From Pseudomonas sp. Irchel s3b2 (GTDB taxonomy: Bacteria > Pseudomonadota > Gammaproteobacteria > Pseudomonadales > Pseudomonadaceae): 64,000 nt of DNA. The notes under the pieces are model-generated. The model had not been told where the DNA came from and ran no database searches. It saw only the letters and a program-made list of their open reading frames with translations. Both the position numbers and the translations under genes were made by a program. Each line of letters starts with the position of its first letter. The stretch's first letter is position 1. Location: positions 162,336 through 226,335 of the forward strand of contig NZ_FYEB01000008.1 in assembly GCF_900187445.1 (NCBI RefSeq), written 5' to 3'. Of this stretch, positions 1-8,498 are shown piece by piece.

Positions 1-206
1 CGGAGCGTCGTGCGACCTCGGTGCAAGTAGCCCTGATCAAGATGGGTGTCGACCCGGCGCGTATCGTGGCCCAGGGTTATGGCAAGGAATACCCGGTTGC
101 GGAGAACTCCAGTGTTTCGGGCCGCGCGATGAACCGTCGGGTGGAAGTGACCATTTCCAATGACAACCAGCCGGTCGTCCCGCGTTCGGCGATCAGCGCC
201 AAGTAA
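1..206 (+). CDS. OmpA-family C-terminal domain protein (3' end only)
   Basis: The open frame runs in from the left edge (codons from base 3) and stops with TAA at 204-206. The visible 67 residues are the end of an OmpA/MotB-type peptidoglycan-binding domain: a helix with ERR, then GYGKEYPVAEN, then the closing RAMNRRVEVTI strand typical of the fold. Such proteins sit in the outer membrane or periplasm and bind the peptidoglycan peptide. The N-terminus lies outside the window, so porin, lipoprotein and plain OmpA-like proteins cannot be separated. A strong terminator follows 20 bp later, so this is the last gene of its unit. Confidence 0.85.
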   Translation, partial: ERRATSVQVALIKMGVDPARIVAQGYGKEYPVAENSSVSGRAMNRRVEVTISNDNQPVVPRSAISAK

Positions 207-228
207 GCTGGCCACGCTGAAACTTAAA

Positions 229-262
229 AGCCCCGCCTGAATTGATCAGGCGGGGCTTTTTT
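229..262 (+). terminator. Rho-independent terminator after the OmpA-like gene
   Basis: A GC-rich stem (AGCCCCGCCTGA paired with TCAGGCGGGGCT) with a short loop is followed by a T run. It lies just downstream of the stop at 206. Confidence 0.9.
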
Positions 263-309
263 ATGGCGTCTGTCCCGCCCTGAATAAGGTTTACACCTGT
301 TTCAGGACT

Positions 310-398
310 GTAGGAGCGAGGCTTGCCCGCGAAGAACGATGACGCGGTCTAACAGATACACCGAGTCATCGTTCTTCGCGGGCAAGCCTCGCTCCTAC
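310..398. repeat. REP palindrome pair (inverted)
   Basis: Two inverted copies of the Pseudomonas REP core (GTAGGAGCGAGGCTTGCCCG and its complement) face each other, and the pairing continues inward through GCGAAGAACGATGAC. The arrangement is that of a BIME-like doublet. A small ORF that crosses it is not a gene. The same core recurs near 6.2, 21.3, 25.9, 27.4 and 37.1 kb. Confidence 0.9.
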
Positions 399-406
399 GG
401 GGATGT

Positions 407-736
407 TTATTGTTCGAGTTTTTGCGGCGTTTCCTCGCCCATGCAGCGCACGGCTTTTTTCTTGCTGTTGATCAGCACGCCGGTCAGGCCTTTCTGGTCG
501 GTGTCGAACAGCACCAGCACGCCATCAATGCACTGGGCCACTTGCGGGGCCGGTTCCAGGGAGACCTTGTAGTCTTCGCCCGGCACGGTCTTGAGCATGG
601 TGAAGTCGCTGAGCAGCAGCGCATCTTCGGGTTTGGCGAAGTGCAGGTAGCCGTACCACCACAGGGCGCCAACGGTGCCGAGGATGCTGCAGATACCGGT
701 GATGATCAGCGGGATGGCGTTACGTTCTTCACTCAT
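407..736 (-). CDS. Small conserved protein with one N-terminal membrane segment
   Basis: This 109-residue protein has one hydrophobic segment at residues 8-30 (IPLIITGICSILGTVGALWW) followed by a soluble domain with two cysteines (C69 and C98). I do not recognise a named family. Its ATG overlaps the stop of the upstream hydrolase gene by 4 bases (ATGA), so the two are translationally coupled and probably one operon. It is probably a membrane-anchored or periplasmic accessory protein; no catalytic motif is visible. Confidence 0.7.
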   Translation of the reverse strand: MSEERNAIPLIITGICSILGTVGALWWYGYLHFAKPEDALLLSDFTMLKTVPGEDYKVSLEPAPQVAQCIDGVLVLFDTDQKGLTGVLINSKKKAVRCMGEETPQKLEQ

Positions 737-1647
737 TGCGGACTCTCTGGTGGTTCATCTTCAGAATTCGGGGGTGCCGGGTAATTGGGGATTTCACCCA
801 GGCGGCGCAAGCCATTGAAATGCTGCGGGTCTTCGAGGTAGCGCAGCATGACCTTTCGCCAGACCGGGTCGGCGAAGGTTTGCACATGTCCGCCACGGGT
901 CAGTTGCAGCACTCGCGGCGGCGGCGCAGCTTGATACAGTCGGATGCCGTTGGAAAGGGGCACCAGTTGATCATCGATGCTGTGATAGATCAGTTTCGGT
1001 ACGCCGTTGAGCTGCTTCATGGAATGGATCGCGCTGTCGCCGTCCGGCACCAACCAGGACAACGGCACCTGGAACGGCCAGGTCATCCACGACGTACTCA
1101 AGGCGAAACGGCCGACATCGCGGTAGCTGGCAGGCACGCCATCGAGCACAAACGCCTTGAGTTGCCGCTGGCGCTCGGGATGTTGGGCCAGGAAATGCAC
1201 CGCCATCGAACCGCCAAGGCTCTGACCGAGAAGGATCAGCGGCTTGCCCTTGACCTCCGGGGCCTGGTCGAGCCATTTGAAAGCGGCGTCGATGTCCTGA
1301 TAGATCGCCGGCAACGCCGGTTTACCTTCGGACCAGCCGTACCCGCGATAGTCCACCAGCAACACTTGATAGCCCTGCTCCGGCAACCACCAGCTCCCAC
1401 CCAAATGCCACGCCAGGTTGCCGCCGTTGCCGTGCAGATGCAGGACGGTGCCTTTGACCTCGACGCCTTTTTTCGCTGGCAGCCACCAGCCATGCAGCTT
1501 GAGGCCGTCGGCGGTGGTCAGGGTGACGTCGCGGTATTCGAGTTTGGCTTTTCCCGGGGTGAACGGCTGGCCGGGCTCGGGGTAGAACAGCAGCGAGTCG
1601 CAACCGCCGAGAGTCAGGAGCAGGCAAAAGATGCTGAGGATTCTCAT
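733..1647 (-). CDS. Alpha/beta-hydrolase lipoprotein
   Basis: 304 residues. The N-terminus is a lipoprotein signal with a lipobox ending at C16 (LTLGGC). An alpha/beta-hydrolase fold follows: HGNGG oxyanion region near residue 72, the nucleophile elbow GQSLGG with S143, and a late RGGH histidine. This resembles the YfhR/BEM46-like serine hydrolases, whose substrates are mostly unknown. It probably sits on the inner or outer membrane facing the periplasm. It is the first gene of a pair with the small membrane protein gene, which overlaps it by 4 bases. Function beyond ester or amide hydrolysis is not inferable. Confidence 0.85.
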   Translation of the reverse strand: MRILSIFCLLLTLGGCDSLLFYPEPGQPFTPGKAKLEYRDVTLTTADGLKLHGWWLPAKKGVEVKGTVLHLHGNGGNLAWHLGGSWWLPEQGYQVLLVDYRGYGWSEGKPALPAIYQDIDAAFKWLDQAPEVKGKPLILLGQSLGGSMAVHFLAQHPERQRQLKAFVLDGVPASYRDVGRFALSTSWMTWPFQVPLSWLVPDGDSAIHSMKQLNGVPKLIYHSIDDQLVPLSNGIRLYQAAPPPRVLQLTRGGHVQTFADPVWRKVMLRYLEDPQHFNGLRRLGEIPNYPAPPNSEDEPPESPQ

Positions 1648-1678
1648 CCGGTGAAGCCTCGCAATGATGTGTGAAACC

Positions 1679-1782
1679 GATCGTTCCCATGCTCCACGTA
1701 GGAATGCATCCCGTGACGCTCTGCGTCACAGAGGACGCAGAGCGTCCATGGCGGCATTCCCACGCAGAGCGTGGGAACGATC
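1679..1782. repeat. GTTCCCACGC-family palindrome, copy 1
   Basis: Outer arms GATCGTTCCCA and TGGGAACGATC enclose inner inverted blocks (GACGCTCTGCGTC, GGACGCAGAGCGTCC). Related copies lie at 3703-3811 and 18266-18378. This copy's left arm has drifted (CCATGCTCCACGTAGG instead of CCACGCTCTGCGTGGG). Confidence 0.85.
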
Positions 1783-1794
1783 ATTTCACCAGCC

Positions 1795-3072
1795 TTAAAG
1801 GATATTGGAATAATCCGCTTCGATCCGGTCCAGGCTCAGGTGGTTAAGGAAGTTGGAGAAGCACATCCAGGCCGACAGCGCGTTCATGTCGCGGAATTGG
1901 TCGGGCAGGTACTTGGGCGGCACGACCAGGCCTTCGTCCACCAATTGGCGCAAGGTCCGCATGTCTTCCAGCGTGGTCTTACCGCAAAACAATAGCGGTA
2001 TCTGCTCCAATTTGCCTTTACGCACGGCCAACTGAATGTAGTTGTAAACCATGATAAAGCCCTTGAGGTAGGACAAGTCTTTGGTAAATGGCAGACCGGT
2101 CGGCACCGAGCCGCGGAAAACCCGACTGGCATTACCATAGCTTTCGGCCATTTCGAAACCTTGCTCACAGAAGAAATCGTAGATCTGCAAGAAGTCCGCG
2201 CCCTCCTCCACCATATGAATGGCACGGGTGCGGTTGGTCAGTTTGCGCAGGCGGCTCGGGTAGGAGGCGAAGGTGATGATTTCCATCAGGATCGCCAGGC
2301 CTTCCTGGGTCACGGTGGACGATGGCGGGCCTTTGGACAGGAAGGTACAGATCGGCTGATTAAGGCCGTTGAGCGTGGTGCCCACATGCACCAGCCCTTC
2401 GTGGACTTCCAGCGCTCGCACGTCGCGATCGTTGAACATCGCGTCGGCGCGGATCTTGATGTAGTCAGCGCCGGCTGCGGCATCGGCGACGATCCCGTCG
2501 GATTCGAATACCCGAATGGTTTCCTCGTTTTCGCCAAACACCTTGTTCAACCGATGTTGCAGCAGGTCGACGGCTTCCTTGGCGGTGAGGATTTTCGGTT
2601 CGTCCTTGAGGTCGCCACGGCCATCGATGTTGTTCAGGTAATCGGAGAGCATCAGGCCCAGGTCGGCCAGGGTCGGGTCGCCAGCGTGGAATGCATCGGA
2701 CGCTGCGCCATACAATTCCTGTGAAATCAGCCCGAAATCCTCGGTGCCGCGCGCTTCGAGCATGCGCACCACCATCCGGTATTCCTTGCACATGCGGCGC
2801 ATGATCTGCCCGACCGGGTTGAACTGGCCGAGCTGGCGGGTGATGTCGCGCTCGATGTTCTGGAATTCCAGCTTCACTTTGCTGGAATCAAATGCCAGCG
2901 GTCGATTGAGGTAATAGTCGCGGTCCACGGCCGGCATTTCCTTGCCCTTGCCTTTGAAGAACCCCTTGCGAATGCTGTCGTCCCACTTGACCGCATCCAG
3001 AACGCGAATCGGCGTCTGCGCCAGCACTATGCGATCGGACAAAATGCGTATCGTCTGCTGGTATTCGTCCAC
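1795..3072 (-). CDS. QEGLA-motif protein, DUF1704/MATCAP-like putative metallopeptidase
   Basis: This 425-residue protein contains the diagnostic TQEGLA motif (residues 255-260) of the family annotated as 'flavohemoglobin expression-modulating QEGLA motif protein' (DUF1704). It also has HEGLVH at 224-229, which fits the HExxH zinc-metalloprotease signature, with the QEGLA glutamate well placed as a third ligand. The eukaryotic relatives (MATCAP) are tyrosine carboxypeptidases; the bacterial role and substrate are not established. No signal peptide is seen, so it is probably cytoplasmic. It is followed on the same strand by no obvious partner, and the lipoprotein gene upstream is separated by 36 bp. 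Confidence 0.85.
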   Translation of the reverse strand: MDEYQQTIRILSDRIVLAQTPIRVLDAVKWDDSIRKGFFKGKGKEMPAVDRDYYLNRPLAFDSSKVKLEFQNIERDITRQLGQFNPVGQIMRRMCKEYRMVVRMLEARGTEDFGLISQELYGAASDAFHAGDPTLADLGLMLSDYLNNIDGRGDLKDEPKILTAKEAVDLLQHRLNKVFGENEETIRVFESDGIVADAAAGADYIKIRADAMFNDRDVRALEVHEGLVHVGTTLNGLNQPICTFLSKGPPSSTVTQEGLAILMEIITFASYPSRLRKLTNRTRAIHMVEEGADFLQIYDFFCEQGFEMAESYGNASRVFRGSVPTGLPFTKDLSYLKGFIMVYNYIQLAVRKGKLEQIPLLFCGKTTLEDMRTLRQLVDEGLVVPPKYLPDQFRDMNALSAWMCFSNFLNHLSLDRIEADYSNIL

Positions 3073-3108
3073 CCGAAACTCCTGTAGTAAAACCGTTACG
3101 TGCTGGGT

Positions 3109-3663
3109 TTATTTGGTTTTTGCCAGGCGCTGGTAACGCACCGCTTCAACGAAAACATCGGAATTGGCCGGGTCATCGAGGTAGGCAAACACTTGATCCA
3201 GGCTGTTGTTGATCAACACTCCGTCGCCGTCATCGGTCTGGAAACGTTCGCCACTGAGGGCTTCTTGGCCCATGGCCTGTTTGATCTGCTCGAGGTCGAG
3301 GTTGTAGACCACCAGTTCGTGCTTATCGTTGAGCTCGAAACCGGTGATGGTGAAATTCCCGCCGAACTGTGCCGGCACCTTCGCCGACAGGTACCAGCGA
3401 TTGCCATGGCGCGACACGGTGAAGGGATAGGCTTCACGCTCATGGGGCTTGGCCTTGAAGTAGCTGACCGCCTGATAACGATTGTCGCCGATGCGCGTCA
3501 GTTCCAGGTTCATCGGCTCGCCCCAGGCATTGGTGCTCGTCCATTTGCCGAGCAGCCCTTGGGGCGCGGGCTCGCTGGCGGGCAGCGGCTCCTTGAAAGT
3601 CACCAGGCAACCACTGAGCAGCAAGATCGACAAGGCGATCACCATGACGCGCCAGGCTTTCAT
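3109..3663 (-). CDS. Uncharacterised lipoprotein
   Basis: 184 residues with a lipoprotein signal whose lipobox is LLSGC (C19). The mature part is a single soluble domain rich in beta strands (GKWTSTNAW near the start, FNITGFEL-like pattern mid-way) with a C-terminal helical end. It is probably an envelope lipoprotein of unknown role. It lies 36 bp upstream of the QEGLA gene on the same strand, so co-transcription is likely. A GTTCCCACGC-family palindrome separates it from the TetR gene. Confidence 0.75.
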   Translation of the reverse strand: MKAWRVMVIALSILLLSGCLVTFKEPLPASEPAPQGLLGKWTSTNAWGEPMNLELTRIGDNRYQAVSYFKAKPHEREAYPFTVSRHGNRWYLSAKVPAQFGGNFTITGFELNDKHELVVYNLDLEQIKQAMGQEALSGERFQTDDGDGVLINNSLDQVFAYLDDPANSDVFVEAVRYQRLAKTK

Positions 3664-3702
3664 TCAACACTCCCTATCGATACACGATGACTTTTACGCG
3701 TT

Positions 3703-3811
3703 GATCGTTCCCACGCTCTGCGTGGGAATGCATCCGGTGACGCTCTGCGTCACGTCGGCAAGGGACGCGGAGCGTCCCGGGCGGCATTCCCACGCAGAGC
3801 GTGGGAACGTT
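3703..3811. repeat. GTTCCCACGC-family palindrome, copy 2
   Basis: This is the least degenerate copy. Left arm GATCGTTCCCACGCTCTGCG and right arm CGCAGAGCGTGGGAACG flank an inner palindrome built from GACGCTCTGCGTC and GACGCGGAGCGTC blocks. Confidence 0.9.
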
Positions 3812-3823
3812 CGGAGTACCGGG

Positions 3824-4540
3824 TTACACCGACGCCAACACCAAATGCATGTAGCGGTTGAGGATGCCGAGCATTTCCTCTTCGGCCACAGGCTCGGCAT
3901 CGTTGAGCAGGCCCTGATATTCCATCCGTCCGATAATCGCCGTCAACACTTTGGCATCCTGTTGTGGCTCACGGGAACCCAATACTTCGAAAAGCTGACA
4001 GGTGCCCTGCAGGAGAATTTGCTGATGGGAGCGCACCAACAACGCCAGGCGCGGGTTAAGCAGCGCCTCCTGACGGAATGCCTGCTCGGCCATCAAGTGT
4101 TCGCGACGATTGAGCAATTGTCGGTGAACATAGTCGGCCATCAGCCGTGCAATATCGTCCGCCAGTTGCGAGCGCGACTCCTGGCTGCCGTCGCCGCCGA
4201 TCACCATCTCGCGCAGCAAGCCTTCGTTGTTCACCCACAGCTTGGCCATGTACGCCGCGCTGCGTTCCACGTATTGGGCGAAGGTATCGGTGAGCAGGTC
4301 ATCGATATCCTTGAAATAGTATGTAGTGGCCGACAGCGGCACACCCGCTTCAGCGGCCACTGCACGGTGTCGCACGGCCCGCACGCCATCGCGCACGACA
4401 ATGCGCATCGCCGCGTCGAGAATGTCCTGTCGACGCTGTTCGCTGCCCTGTCGGCTGGCCTTGCGGCCTTGGTACTGAACACTTTCAGCGACCGCAGTGG
4501 CGATACCTGCTGCACCCTCTTGAGCCATTGCACGATTCAC
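3824..4540 (-). CDS. TetR/AcrR-family transcriptional regulator
   Basis: 238 residues. The N-terminal helix-turn-helix is clear: RRQDILDAAMRIVVRDG, then VRAVRHRAVAAEAGVPLSATTYYFKD, the standard TetR signature. A variable ligand-binding helical domain follows. The start chosen is GTG at 4540, preceded at suitable distance by AGAGGAA; an in-frame ATG at 4528 is the alternative. The gene reads toward the palindrome at 3.7 kb and lies just beyond the lysS terminator, so it is a separate unit. Targets are not visible from context. Confidence 0.85.
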   Translation of the reverse strand: MNRAMAQEGAAGIATAVAESVQYQGRKASRQGSEQRRQDILDAAMRIVVRDGVRAVRHRAVAAEAGVPLSATTYYFKDIDDLLTDTFAQYVERSAAYMAKLWVNNEGLLREMVIGGDGSQESRSQLADDIARLMADYVHRQLLNRREHLMAEQAFRQEALLNPRLALLVRSHQQILLQGTCQLFEVLGSREPQQDAKVLTAIIGRMEYQGLLNDAEPVAEEEMLGILNRYMHLVLASV

Positions 4541-4603
4541 GACAGGTATTCCTCTCTAAACGTCAAAAGTAACCAATTGATACGTTTGTACCAGACAGGC
4601 AAT

Positions 4604-4633
4604 AAAAAGCCGCCTGTTATAGGCGGCTTTTTA
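4604..4633. terminator. Bidirectional terminator after lysS
   Basis: A perfect stem (AAAAAGCCGCCT paired with AGGCGGCTTTTT) with a short loop has T runs on both strands. It lies 10 bp beyond the lysS stop. Confidence 0.9.
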
Positions 4634-4643
4634 ATTGAAACAC

Positions 4644-6146
4644 TTACGCTTGTGGCCGCATGTGCGGGAACAGGATGACGTCGCGGATCGACGGTGAGTT
4701 GGTCAGCAACATCACCAGACGGTCGATGCCGATCCCTTCACCGGCAGTCGGCGGCATGCCGTACTCCAGCGCGCGAACGAAGTCGGCGTCGTAGTGCATG
4801 GCTTCGTCGTCGCCGGCGTCCTTGTCGGCCACCTGCGCCATGAAGCGCTCAGCCTGGTCTTCCGCGTCGTTCAACTCGGAGTAGGCGTTGGCGATTTCAC
4901 GGCCACCGATGAACAGTTCGAAACGATCGGTGACGTTCGGGTTCTCGTCGTTACGACGGGCCAGCGGCGACACTTCGAACGGGTACTGGGTGATGAAGTG
5001 CGGCTGCTCCAGCTTGTGCTCGACCAGCTCTTCGAAAATCATCACCTGCAGCTTGCCCAGACCTTCAAAGCCGAGCACCTTGGCGCCAGCCTTCTTGGCG
5101 ATGGTGCGAGCCTTGTCGATGTCGTTCAGGTCGTCAGCGGTCAGCTCGGGGTTGTACTTGAGGATCGAGTCGAACACCGACAGACGCACGAACGGCTCGC
5201 CGAAGTGGAACACCTTGTCGCCGTAAGGCACGTCGGTGGTACCCAAAACCAGCTGAGCCAGTTCGCGGAACAGCTCTTCGGTCAGGTCCATGTTGTCTTC
5301 GTAGTCGGCGTAAGCCTGGTAGAACTCCAACATGGTGAATTCAGGGTTGTGACGAGTCGAAACGCCTTCGTTACGGAAGTTGCGGTTGATCTCGAAGACT
5401 TTCTCGAAACCGCCGACTACCAAGCGCTTGAGGTACAGCTCAGGCGCGATACGCAGGAACATTTCCATGTCCAGCGCGTTGTGGTGAGTCTCGAACGGCT
5501 TGGCCGCCGCGCCGCCTGGAATGGTTTGCAGCATCGGCGTTTCCACTTCCAGGAAGTCACGCTTCATCAGGAAGCTGCGGATGTGCGCAATCACTTGCGA
5601 ACGCACGCGGAAGGTCTGGCGCACATCTTCGTTGACGATCAGGTCGACGTAACGCTGACGGTAGCGCTGTTCGGTGTCGGTCAGGCCGTGGTGCTTGTCC
5701 GGCAGCGGGCGCAAGGACTTGGTCAGCAGGCGCACGCTGGTCATTTCAACGTACAGGTCGCCCTTGCCGGAACGGGCCAGGGTGCCTTCGGCGGCGATGA
5801 TGTCGCCCATGTCCCAGGTCTTCACCGCAGCCAAAGTGTCTTCGGACAGGGTTTTACGGTTGACGTAAACCTGGATGCGTCCGGTCATGTCCTGGATCAC
5901 CATGAACGAGCCACGGTTGAGCATGATGCGACCGGCAACCTTGACCGGGATTGCAGCCTCTGCCAGCTCTTCCTTGGTCTTGTCCGCGTACTGCTTCTGC
6001 AAATCTTCGCAGTAATTGTCGCGGCGGAAGTCATTGGGGAAGGCATTGCCCTTGGCGCGCTCGGCAGCAAGCTTTTCCTTGCGCAGGGCGATCAGGGAGT
6101 TTTCTTCCTGTTGCAGGGCTTGCGGGTCGAGTTCTAGGTCGCTCAT
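4644..6146 (-). CDS. lysS: Lysyl-tRNA synthetase, class II
   Basis: 500 residues, the usual bacterial LysRS length. An N-terminal OB-fold anticodon-binding domain (VAGRIMLNRGSFMVIQDMTG, about residues 70-90) precedes a class II catalytic core. Motif 2 is seen as FRNEGVSTRHNPEFTMLE and motif 3 as GIGIDRLVML near the C-terminus. The enzyme charges tRNA-Lys with lysine in the cytoplasm. It follows prfB on the same strand, the prfB-lysS order also found in enterobacteria. The gap between them carries a REP unit and a small hairpin rather than a clear terminator, so read-through is likely. Confidence 0.97.
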   Translation of the reverse strand: MSDLELDPQALQQEENSLIALRKEKLAAERAKGNAFPNDFRRDNYCEDLQKQYADKTKEELAEAAIPVKVAGRIMLNRGSFMVIQDMTGRIQVYVNRKTLSEDTLAAVKTWDMGDIIAAEGTLARSGKGDLYVEMTSVRLLTKSLRPLPDKHHGLTDTEQRYRQRYVDLIVNEDVRQTFRVRSQVIAHIRSFLMKRDFLEVETPMLQTIPGGAAAKPFETHHNALDMEMFLRIAPELYLKRLVVGGFEKVFEINRNFRNEGVSTRHNPEFTMLEFYQAYADYEDNMDLTEELFRELAQLVLGTTDVPYGDKVFHFGEPFVRLSVFDSILKYNPELTADDLNDIDKARTIAKKAGAKVLGFEGLGKLQVMIFEELVEHKLEQPHFITQYPFEVSPLARRNDENPNVTDRFELFIGGREIANAYSELNDAEDQAERFMAQVADKDAGDDEAMHYDADFVRALEYGMPPTAGEGIGIDRLVMLLTNSPSIRDVILFPHMRPQA

Positions 6147-6193
6147 GTCTTTAAATATTCCATCAGGTTCGTTGCCCCCGGCATTCGCCGGGG

Positions 6194-6239
6194 TTCGCGG
6201 GCAAGCCTCGCTCCTACAGGATCGTGGAGATCCTGTAGG
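6194..6239. repeat. Single REP unit plus hairpin between prfB and lysS
   Basis: One REP core (TTCGCGGGCAAGCCTCGCTC) is joined to a 11-bp stem CCTACAGGATC/GATCCTGTAGG with loop GTGGA. There is no T run on the lysS strand, so it looks more like a REP derivative than a terminator. Confidence 0.75.
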
Positions 6240-6246
6240 GCGTGCC

Positions 6247-7342
6247 TTAGAGCCCTTGTTTCAGGCTGGCTTCCAGGTATTCGTCGATGTCGCCGTCGAG
6301 CACCTTGTCGCAGTCGCTACGTTCGATGTTGGTACGCAGATCCTTGATCCGCGAGGCATCGAGCACGTACGAACGGATCTGGTGACCCCAGCCGATATCC
6401 GACTTGGTGTCTTCCAGGGCCTGGGAAGCGGCGTTGCGCTTCTGCACTTCCTGCTCATACAAACGCGCCCGCAACATTTTCATCGCGGTGTCTTTGTTCG
6501 CATGCTGGGAACGTTCGTTCTGGCAGCTGACCACGGTGTTGGTCGGTACGTGGGTAATCCGTACGGCCGAGTCGGTGGTGTTTACGTGCTGACCACCGGC
6601 ACCGGAGGAGCGGTAGGTGTCGATGCGCAGGTCCGACGGGTTGATGTCGATTTCGATGTTGTCATCGATTTCCGGCGACACGAACACAGCCGAGAACGAG
6701 GTGTGACGACGGTTGCCGGAGTCGAACGGGCTCTTGCGCACCAGACGGTGCACACCGATTTCGGTGCGCAGCCAGCCAAAGGCGTATTCGCCCTTGATGT
6801 GCACGGTAGCGCCTTTGATACCGGCGACTTCACCGGCCGACAGCTCCATGATGGTCGCGTCGAAACCGCGTTTATCCGCCCAGCGCAGGTACATGCGCAG
6901 CAGGATGTTGGCCCAGTCCTGAGCCTCGGTACCGCCGGAGCCGGCCTGGATGTCCAGGTAGGCGTTGTTGGCGTCCATCTCACCGCTGAACATGCGACGG
7001 AATTCGAGTTTTTCCAGGGACTCGCGCAGGCGCTCGACTTCGGCGGCGACATCATCGACGGCGGCCTGGTCTTCTTCTTCGGCGGACATCAGCAGCAAGT
7101 CTTTGGCATCGGCCAGGCCGCTGTGCATTTCGTCGAGGGTTTCGACGATCTGAGCCAGCAGTGACCGCTCGCGGCCCAGTTCCTGAGCGTACGATGGGTT
7201 GTTCCAGACAGACGGATCTTCAAGCTCGCGATTGACTTCAGTCAGACGCTCATGCTTTTGATCGTAGTCAAAGATACCCCCGAATAGTTTCGGAGCGCTC
7301 GGACAGGTCCTTGATACTGTTAAGGATCGGGTTGATTTCCAT
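6247..7342 (-). CDS. prfB: Peptide chain release factor 2 (programmed +1 frameshift)
   Basis: The gene needs a +1 frameshift. Codons 1-24 run from ATG at 7340-7342 to CTT at 7271-7273, where an in-frame TGA (7268-7270) stops the zero frame. Skipping base 7270 puts GAC TAC GAT in frame, and the ORF continues to 6247, giving 364 residues, close to the usual 365. RF2 releases peptides at UGA and UAA. The SPF codon-recognition tripeptide (KSPFDSG) and the peptidyl-hydrolysis motif AGGQH are both present. The stop recognised is UGA itself, so low RF2 favours shifting: autoregulation. Annotation starting at the internal Met near 7128 would lose 71 residues. Confidence 0.95.
7267..7285 (-). promoter_or_regulatory. 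RF2 programmed frameshift site
   Basis: On the minus strand the site reads CGG GGG TAT CTT TGA C: a Shine-Dalgarno-like GGGGG three bases upstream of the slippery CTT, then a UGA stop followed by C, a weak termination context. This matches the conserved RF2 frameshift signal. Confidence 0.95.
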
Positions 7343-7448
7343 GGCGGGCAGCACTCGTTGGCGAACTTTTGAAAGCCGGCGAGTATAACGTAATCAGGCT
7401 GTCAAGGCAGCCCGTCTGGCGGCTTTAGCGGCGAATGAACCTTATGGT

Positions 7449-8450
7449 TCATTCAATCCCCACCTGATTGCGCCCATTGTTCTTTGCCAGGTACAGCCCC
7501 TTGTCCGCCGCCGAGATCAATTGCCGGCAATCGCTGCCCGGTTGCGGGGTCATGGTCGACAGGCCGATGCTGATGGTCAGGCTCGAACCTTCGGTCGGGG
7601 AAATGTGCGGAATCTTCAACGCAGCCACGGTCAGGCGCAGTTTTTCCGCCACCAACCGTGCACCGCCCGGCGAGGTGTTGGGCAGGACCAGGACGAATTC
7701 CTCACCGCCGTAGCGGGCCGGCAAGTCCGAAGGTCTGGAACTGGCGTCGCGAATTGCCGTAGCGACTTTGCGCAGCGCCTCATCGCCTTCGAGGTGGCCA
7801 AAGCTGTCGTTGTAGGACTTGAAGTAATCGACGTCGATCATCAGCAACGACAGTTGGGTCTGGTCCCGCAGCGAACGCCGCCACTCCAGCTCCAGGTATT
7901 CGTCGAAATGCCGGCGGTTCGACAGCCCGGTCAGGCCGTCGGAGTTCATCAAGCGTTGCAGCACCAGGTTGGTATCGAGCAACTGCTGCTGGCTGACCCG
8001 CAGCGCGCGATACGCCGCGTCACGCTGCAGCAGGGTCATATAGGAGCGCGAGTGATAGCGGATGCGCGCCACCAGCTCGATGTTGTCCGGCAGTTTGACC
8101 AGGTAATCATTGGCGCCGGCGGCAAACGCCGCGCTCTTGATCAGCGGATCTTCCTTGGTCGACAGGACAATGATCGGAATGTCCTTGGTCGCCGGATGGT
8201 TACGGTATTCGCGCACCAGGCTCAGGCCGTCGAGGCCGGGCATGACCAGATCCTGAAGGATTACCGTCGGCTTGATGCGGATCGCCTGGGCGATGGCCTG
8301 GTGCGGGTCGGCACAGAAATGGAAGTCGATGTTTTCTTCGTTCGACAAACCACGCCGCACTGCCTCGCCGATCATCGCCTGATCGTCCACCAACAACACC
8401 ATGGCGGCGTTTTCGTCGGTTTTGAAGTCGTCGAGCTGTAAATCATTCAT
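7449..8450 (-). CDS. wspR: WspR: response-regulator diguanylate cyclase
   Basis: 333 residues. An N-terminal receiver domain has the acidic pair VDD (21-23) and phospho-acceptor D67 in ILQDLVMPG. A GGDEF domain follows with active-site GGEEF at 248-252 and an intact inhibitory I-site RPSD (239-242). It makes c-di-GMP from two GTP when phosphorylated by WspE and is the output of the Wsp surface-sensing pathway, driving matrix production and attachment. It is last in the wsp operon, 48 bp after wspF. No terminator is obvious in the gap to prfB. Confidence 0.96.
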   Translation of the reverse strand: MNDLQLDDFKTDENAAMVLLVDDQAMIGEAVRRGLSNEENIDFHFCADPHQAIAQAIRIKPTVILQDLVMPGLDGLSLVREYRNHPATKDIPIIVLSTKEDPLIKSAAFAAGANDYLVKLPDNIELVARIRYHSRSYMTLLQRDAAYRALRVSQQQLLDTNLVLQRLMNSDGLTGLSNRRHFDEYLELEWRRSLRDQTQLSLLMIDVDYFKSYNDSFGHLEGDEALRKVATAIRDASSRPSDLPARYGGEEFVLVLPNTSPGGARLVAEKLRLTVAALKIPHISPTEGSSLTISIGLSTMTPQPGSDCRQLISAADKGLYLAKNNGRNQVGIE

Positions 8451-8498
8451 GTGCGGTCACCTGAGTACTGCCTTGGCCACGATTGCTGCTAATAATAG

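Noticed and set aside
339..572. Short plus-strand frame starting in the first REP pair
   Set aside because: Its first third is REP palindrome sequence and the rest is antisense to the 109-residue gene.
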